Shown: positions 58,437-64,000 of the stretch, piece after piece
Layout: each line of letters starts with the position of its first letter
Numbering within the stretch: the stretch's first letter is position 1
Source of the DNA: Trichomonas vaginalis G3
Lineage: Eukaryota; Parabasalia; Trichomonadida; Trichomonadidae
DNA: 64,000 bases
Direction: 5' to 3'
Assembly (NCBI RefSeq): GCF_026262505.1
Contig: NC_067206.1
Location: 16,078,641 to 16,142,640, forward strand
The notes under the pieces: generated by a model
What the model was told of the DNA's origin: nothing
What the model saw: the letters and a program-made list of their open reading frames with translations, nothing else
The model's database searches: none
Position numbers and translations under genes: made by a program

Positions 58437-58803
58437 AATGACTCTTAGACTCAAATAAGTAACACAGATAGAAAGTACTCAGTATAACAATTATATATGT
58501 ACACTCAAAGTTAGTCGCTGCTAAAATCTTAACCTTGCATTTCGGGAAAATCTGACTAATGGCTCTTAGACTCAAATAAGTAACACAGATAGAAAGTACT
58601 CAGTATAACAATTATATATGTACACTCAAAGTTAGTCGCTGCTAAAATCTTAACCTTGCATTTCGGGAAAATCTGACTAATGGCTCTTAGACTCAAATAA
58701 GTAACACAGATAGAAAGTACTCAGTATAACAATTATATATGTACACTCAAAGTTAGTCGCTGCTAAAATCTTAACCTTGCATTTCGGGAAAATCTGACAA
58801 ATG
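58437..58803. repeat. Tandem array, 121-bp period, 3 units
   Basis: Same unit as 18,868-19,130 with one more repeat. Located between the insertion point of the Maverick and the transposase start. Confidence 0.95.
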
Positions 58804-58957
58804 GCTCTTAGACTTGTTTTGATAATTAATTCTTCAATTATATTATAATTTATAACAAATTTCCTCAAACTATCTGTATGTCATTCAATTCCCGGCCACT
58901 ACATTCAATGATGGACCATTTCCTTCAAATTTTGAAATACCTTATTCAATTTGTTGT

Positions 58958-60637
58958 ATGGAGCCCGTGATATTCAACACTATGGAGCTCCTCCAGTTTG
59001 GTATCCAAGAAGAGATAAAAGCTAGCATGGGCTACTCTCAAAAATGCAGGAAAGAATACTCCACGATCGAATACAAATGTAAGTATCCACAATGTCAAGC
59101 TAAATTCAAAGTCCGGATAATAGATCAAGATAAATATGAACTACTAATCCACTCTGACTCTCATGATCATTCTGCACCTCCGAAATCAACAAAAACAATA
59201 TCCTCATTATTTGTCAGAAATTATCTTAAACATTACTTTGAAAACAATATGAATCATGCTACAGCTCAACTTAAGTGTTTCCAAGACTTAAATATTTCAT
59301 ATACAGACGAAGAGTTACTTTCAATATTTGCACAAGGTCCAGATGCATTACGTAAATTTGCTCAAAGAGCTGAAATTGTTTCCAAAGCTTTAGTTCGGAT
59401 GAAAAAGTTTCTTTAGCTATCTTTGTCGAATCTGTTCAAGAAAGTTGTCCAGAAGATTTAATTGAATTTATCTCTGAGCCGGGAAAACTAGTTTTTTTAT
59501 ATGCACCTTTCGAAGCGAAGGCCCTTGGTCACCAAATTTCTACGTTTCACATCGATTCAACGTATAAACTTCTAAGGGCTAACATTCCATTATATGCACT
59601 CACAGGAAAACAGAACATACTATTGTTTTTCCTTTTTTGTATTTCTTTATTTCTCCTGACACAAGCGAAAATATTCAATATTGTGTTTGTCGTTATTTTC
59701 AATATATTAATAGAGAACCCGAGATGATAAGTATGGACTGCGCCCCACAAATAGCCGAGGCAATTGAGCGAGGTATTCCAAACTGTCATATTCTTTGGTG
59801 TGGCGTGCATGTCCTTCGCGCCATATTAAGAAAAGCGGATAAGTTTAAATCACGAGACAATTTTGAAGAATTTTATAATCTAATGAAATTATTAGTATTC
59901 GATACTAAAGAAGAATCTCCGAGGAAGAACAGAACCAAGAAGAAGAAAATCCTAGAGAGGAACCAGCTCAATCTCACTTACTTCAAGCAGAAGAAATTGA
60001 AGAAGAGGAACAATATGAAGAAGAATTCATCGAAAATGAATTTCAACCTTCTCAAATCTTTTTACCACGAGAATCTTCTGATGATCCAAACGATTCTGAA
60101 TTTATTCCAGAAGAAGAAACGTTTGAAACAAGTGAAGAAGTTCCAGAGCACCTCACTCAAGAAGAAGCTGCAGACCTAGATGCAGTTTATGATTGAATTC
60201 TTGAAATTCTTTCCACTGAACCGAAAGCCCAAAAGTACTTAGATAGGCAATGGAGGCATCATTTAGATCGTTGGAATAAGCGCTATCGCAACGGAGGTGA
60301 CGCGACTAATAACGTCAGTGAGTCACATTTCAAAGTTCTCAAGCATTCTTATTTCCCAGAGAGAAGGAATATTCGATTAGACGATTTTGTTGTTGAATTA
60401 TACACAACGGTTGTTCCAGCATTATTGATTAAATTTAAAGTTCAATTAATCAATAGTGATAAAGTTGTTCGTATATTACGAAAAACTAATGACCATGAAC
60501 AAATATTGGAAAACAAAAAAGTCGAATGTTTGAAAATGCTTGAAGCAATATATTCAAGTTTGCAACAAGGATCAATAGATTCAAATCTTGTTTATTGTAC
60601 TTTAAAGGTACTTTTAAAAAAGAAACAATTAATGTAA
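58958..60637 (+). pseudogene. MULE transposase, copy 2, four breaks
   Basis: More than 99 percent identical to 19,271-20,953 by eye. It has three single-base deletions in short runs (near 59,386, 59,610 and 59,920) and the same in-frame TGA (60,193-60,195). The catalytic blocks HIDSTYKLL, SMDCAPQIAEAI and NNVSES are all still present in pieces. A few substitutions distinguish it from copy 1 in the C-terminal part. Confidence 0.9.
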
Positions 60638-60736
60638 AAGATTCAAATAATTTTTTATTATTATTTTATTAATTTTTTAAAATAAGGTTAATAAAAAAGT
60701 GACACTGGATAGTTTGTCCCACACTCGCTTATCTTA

Positions 60737-61067
60737 TAATAACAATTTCATTAGAAAAAATGCACGATTTCACGCTAAAACTTTGAAGCAATTCTTAAAT
60801 TCGGATAAAAAATCGATATGTATTACACTTTAAACTTCAAAAAAGAGTAGGTGACAAAAGTGCATACTCTTAAATTAACCTTAAATATTTATTTTTCGAT
60901 ATTTTCGGTATTAACCTTATTGTAAATTTTTCCGGTGATAAATTTATCACACTGAGGTTATTTTTCCGGTGAGATTTTTAACCTTGATTTAATGAAATTA
61001 ATATATATAAATTTTATTATTTTTAATTTCGAATGAGTATAATAAAATATTTTTTTATATCGTCATA
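60737..61067. other. AT-rich spacer with small palindromes
   Basis: Contains GGTGATAAATTTATCAC (partly self-complementary) and several TTAACCTTA repeats. No gene seen. Confidence 0.5.
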
Positions 61068-61328
61068 ACTCTCATCACTGTTGTGATTCCAAATGCGATT
61101 ATTAAGGTTCAAGTCGCTAATGTTTTGAATGAAGATAGAGCAGTAAGAATTCTTACAAGGGCAGGTAATCAGATTGTTGAGCAAAGAGCTTCAAAACACG
61201 ATGAATGTTTGAAATTAATTCAACACATTTTGGAAATTGTCGAAAGCCGAAGGATTGAACCTAATGTCCTTATTCCATCTTTGAAGACAATATTAAATTT
61301 GGCACAAAGAAGTTTAAAGGAAGAGTAA
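61068..61328 (+). pseudogene. MULE transposase C-terminal fragment
   Basis: The 86 codons encode TVVIPNAIIKVQVANVLNED, then AVRILTRAGNQ and DECLKLIQHIL. This lines up with the end of the 19,271 transposase (VVPALLIKFKVQLINSD, VVRILRKAND, VECLKMLEAIY). The rest of the gene is missing. It belongs to another MULE family member. Confidence 0.7.
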
Positions 61329-61543
61329 GCAAGATTAGATAATTTGGACTTTTTTTAAAATTAATGAATAAACAGTATATTTTTGAAGTGTAAGCTTATT
61401 TACCTGAAGCTATATTACTTAATATAACATTCAAAGTATTATTGCTATTTATTGGAGAACAAATTTATGTAATTTTCACATGAAAATTGATAAATTTGTA
61501 TTTCCTTATGATAATCAATTTTTGTATTTGTAGAGAGTCTACC

Positions 61544-61820
61544 TGCATGATATCAAGACTTGGCTATTGGTCTTTATCCATTTTTGAAAATTGTATTGTA
61601 AATTGTAAGAATTTCTGAATACTACTACTATAAAATATAATTGCTTATCTATGTATATTCTCCCTGCATGATATCAAGACTTGGCTATAAGTCTTTATCC
61701 ATTTTTGAAAATTGTATTGTAAATTGTAAGAATTTCTGAATACTACTACTATAAAATATAATTGCTTATCAATGTATATTCTCCCTGCATGATATCAAGA
61801 CTTGGCTATAAGTCTCTATT
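61544..61820. repeat. Tandem array, 121-bp period, 2.3 units
   Basis: TGCATGATATCAAGACTTGG occurs at 61,544, 61,665 and 61,786, exactly 121 bp apart. Unrelated in sequence to the other two 121-bp arrays. It lies about 220 bp after the MULE fragment. Confidence 0.95.
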
Positions 61821-61829
61821 CATTATGAG

Positions 61830-64000
61830 TATGACCCCATTTTTTTTACAAAAAGTGCCGAATTGCAACTTTGTCCCAATCTCCTTCAAAAAATGGTTCA
61901 AAATTTAGACTTAGTTTATCTTAACAATATAGCAGATTTTAAGCCGAACAAGTAGGAGTAATAGAAATAGCTCTTGAAAATAATTACAATTAGTAATATG
62001 TAAGTCAAAGTTCGAGTATTCTAATAAATAAACGTTCCGGATTTTCTTTACTACAAGAATCAATACTTAATATATAGAAGCAACAGTAAAAACTTATTAG
62101 AGATTCAAAAAGAAAGTTGACTAAAGAGAATCTTTTTATATAAGTAATTTTATTTTTTTGAAATACGAGATCGAATAAACATGTATTTTATTTTATTACT
62201 ATAATAATACGTTTTTACATAGTAAGAAAGTTTAGAGACTGAAATGAAATTAAAAATTGAGAAAAAAATAAAGCTTTTCTATAAAAATTCATATTAATAT
62301 ATAGTATAATGATATTACAATTTATTGATAGTTGTGTTAGAAAAAAGGTACATTCACTATTTTTGACAAAATTTTAAATTTTCATGGGGTTGTAAATCTT
62401 ATAATAACTAGATGAATAAGGAATAAATCCCAGTATGATGTGCATCATTATATTAAACACTATATGTAAGGCTGGTGATTCTATTAACACTTATGAAGAT
62501 CTATAGTATTTGAGCAGATAAATTTGATAATTTCCAAAACTCTTATATTTCAAAATTAAAGTGTGCGAATGCATTTAAATGAGAGCAAAAAGAGATTGAT
62601 GCTGTTAAAACTATGTGTTAATTTGCAATTATTTCGCATCACAAGAACTACCCAGTAAATTCGGCTATCTTTCTTTGCAATTATTCTCCATTATACATAT
62701 AATATAATGGTTAGGGTTTGAAGAAAAGTTACTAGAGAATTATTGACTTTTGAAATAATGCAGAATTTTACTTGAAGAAATCATTAATTTATGAGTTCCA
62801 AATTGCTAAGCATGACGAAGGATCATTAAATTTGCTACAATTAAATACACTTATTGCAGAATTAAGATTTTTGAAATTAAAAGTTTGAAATATTGCCTTT
62901 TTGAATAAAAATTTAAATTTTATTATATAATCATGATAATATCTTATAGAAATTAAAAGAAAATATTTTAAACCATTCAAATATTTTGAATGTCTTATCA
63001 ATTTAAAATATTAAAAGATAGCTTGATTTTATCATCATTAGTTGTTATCAAAGTTTTCTTCTTTTGATGAACAACAGTAAATGATTTGTTAATTACTTGT
63101 CTTCCTTTTTCGCAGCAAAATCGAAAGTTATGATGATAATCTTGCTCTCAATTTTGAAACTCTCTGATTTACAAGTAAGCATTCCTTTGGAAAAGCAGTC
63201 CTATTCTGTTTTCAAGATATTTTAAAGCCTCAATTTCATACAATGCGCAGATCTATTCGAAATTGCAAGAACTCTCAAGAAAAATGCAGCAGCAAAGAAG
63301 ATTCCATAGTTTCTAGCATCAAAAATTTACAACCTTAATACAACAGTTAAAGAGAAGCTCGAAAAGAAAATATTTAACCATAAAGCTGGAAACCATTCGA
63401 TATCTACTATTGGATCTAATAAAAAGTTAATTATAACATATTTAACATGCTATTTGTTGACTTTGTTCCATTATATTACCATATATACTTTTTGAAATCT
63501 AAAATATTTTTACAATTTTAACCATGTGTTGTTGAAACCATATATCAATCTTAGCTAAAGTATAGTTTATGAGTCTGTCACCATCTAACGTATGAATTTT
63601 CAAAAATGTCAAATATGTTCATTTTTTCTGTAGATTCAGCCATAATTTCACGTTGTTATACTATTCAACTATTATTTAATATTTTTATCGATTTAAATAT
63701 ATGATGAGATGCTTAGTTCTCCTGGAAATCGATTTTTAATCGCAATTTTAACTTTCCAAAAAAATTCAAAAATAAAAATCCCTCTCAATTTTCTAAGTTT
63801 TATAACTCGCCAAATCTCTAGCCAAATTTTTTTGGCCCGTATAAATATTGTTTGGCACTATATAGGGATGCTATTTATCATATTTTCATCCCATTTTACT
63901 GTTATCGCCTAGTGAATGTACCTTTGTTAGAAAAAATATACAACTAAAATGTCAGTTTTAAAAAATTTAAAAATTATATTAAAACAATAGTCATTGAGGA
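61830..64000. other. AT-rich region without a supported gene
   Basis: Short open frames at 62,789-63,001 and 63,709-63,912 have no coding character. A few scraps (for example around 62,790-62,890 on the plus strand, FQIAKHDEGSLNLLQLNT) may be decayed gene pieces. Nothing firm. Confidence 0.45.

Larger units (their letters stand above)
31977..60726 (+). mobile_element. MULE copy 2 with the Maverick nested inside
   Basis: Left part 31,977-32,089 and right part 58,373-60,726 together equal MULE copy 1 (18,698-21,041) almost base for base. A 10-bp direct repeat GCTTATCTTA flanks the whole (31,967-31,976 and 60,727-60,736). It has three units of the 121-bp repeat rather than two. Confidence 0.93.

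Noticed and set aside
63709-63912. 67-codon frame near the right edge
   Set aside because: Composition like the surrounding AT-rich DNA, with no motif and no start signal.

Overview
The window is AT-rich eukaryotic DNA, almost certainly from a parabasalid and most likely Trichomonas vaginalis. It holds two DD34D mariner copies of the kind known in that species (1,303 bp, TA target duplications), several Mutator-like (MULE) transposases and a 26 kb Maverick/Polinton. Genes lack obvious introns, and Inr-like TCAYWW sites lie just upstream of start codons. I found no rRNA, tRNA or CRISPR array and no clear single-copy housekeeping gene. The window is essentially transposons inserted into transposons.

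Layout, left to right. 0.2-0.7 kb: hAT transposase scrap. 1.1-6.1 kb: a cluster of small divergent genes. One of its gene pairs is related to a pair inside the Maverick, so I read it as the relic of a second Maverick-like element; one of its genes is broken by an 875-bp non-autonomous element with a clean 10-bp target duplication. 6.4-7.0 kb: hairpin element. 7.1-9.9 kb: hAT scraps and an AATCGCGATT foldback element. 10.0-12.8 kb: a second copy of the 875-bp element, inverted, carrying a mariner and an expanded 16-bp microsatellite, flanked by an 80-bp direct repeat. 13.8-15.3 kb: MULE deletion derivative. 15.5-17.6 kb: element made of four perfect hairpins repeated at an exact 250-bp period. 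18.6-25.2 kb: large MULE with an intact 610-aa transposase plus passenger genes, its left terminal repeat split by another MULE (18,698-21,041). 25.4-28.0 kb: DDE-integrase element with roughly 480-bp inverted ends. 28.9-30.6 kb: intact 559-aa MULE transposase. 30.8-31.8 kb: cluster of about a dozen hairpins.

32.0-60.7 kb is a nested insertion readable to the base. A MULE (31,977-60,726, 10-bp duplication) was invaded by a Maverick (32,090-58,372, 5-bp duplication AATGA), which later took a mariner into its helicase gene and a MITE into its left terminal repeat. The Maverick carries adenine methyltransferase, phage-collar-type fibre, integrase, protein-primed-type DNA polymerase B, KilA-N proteins, FtsK/HerA packaging ATPase, SF3 helicase, penton-like protein, major capsid protein, and two small glycine-2 membrane-active-type proteins. 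Several of these have single-base frameshifts, so this copy is probably not autonomous unless the frameshifts are sequence errors. I see no maturation protease.

60.7-64 kb: a MULE C-terminal scrap, a 121-bp tandem repeat, and otherwise featureless AT-rich DNA.

The least explained patterns are the cassettes of miRNA-precursor-like hairpins at three loci, three sequence-unrelated tandem arrays with the same 121-bp period, the 80-bp flanking duplication, and an A-rich GTGACA/TGTCAC motif (carrying an Inr core) shared by many unrelated element ends and gene starts.
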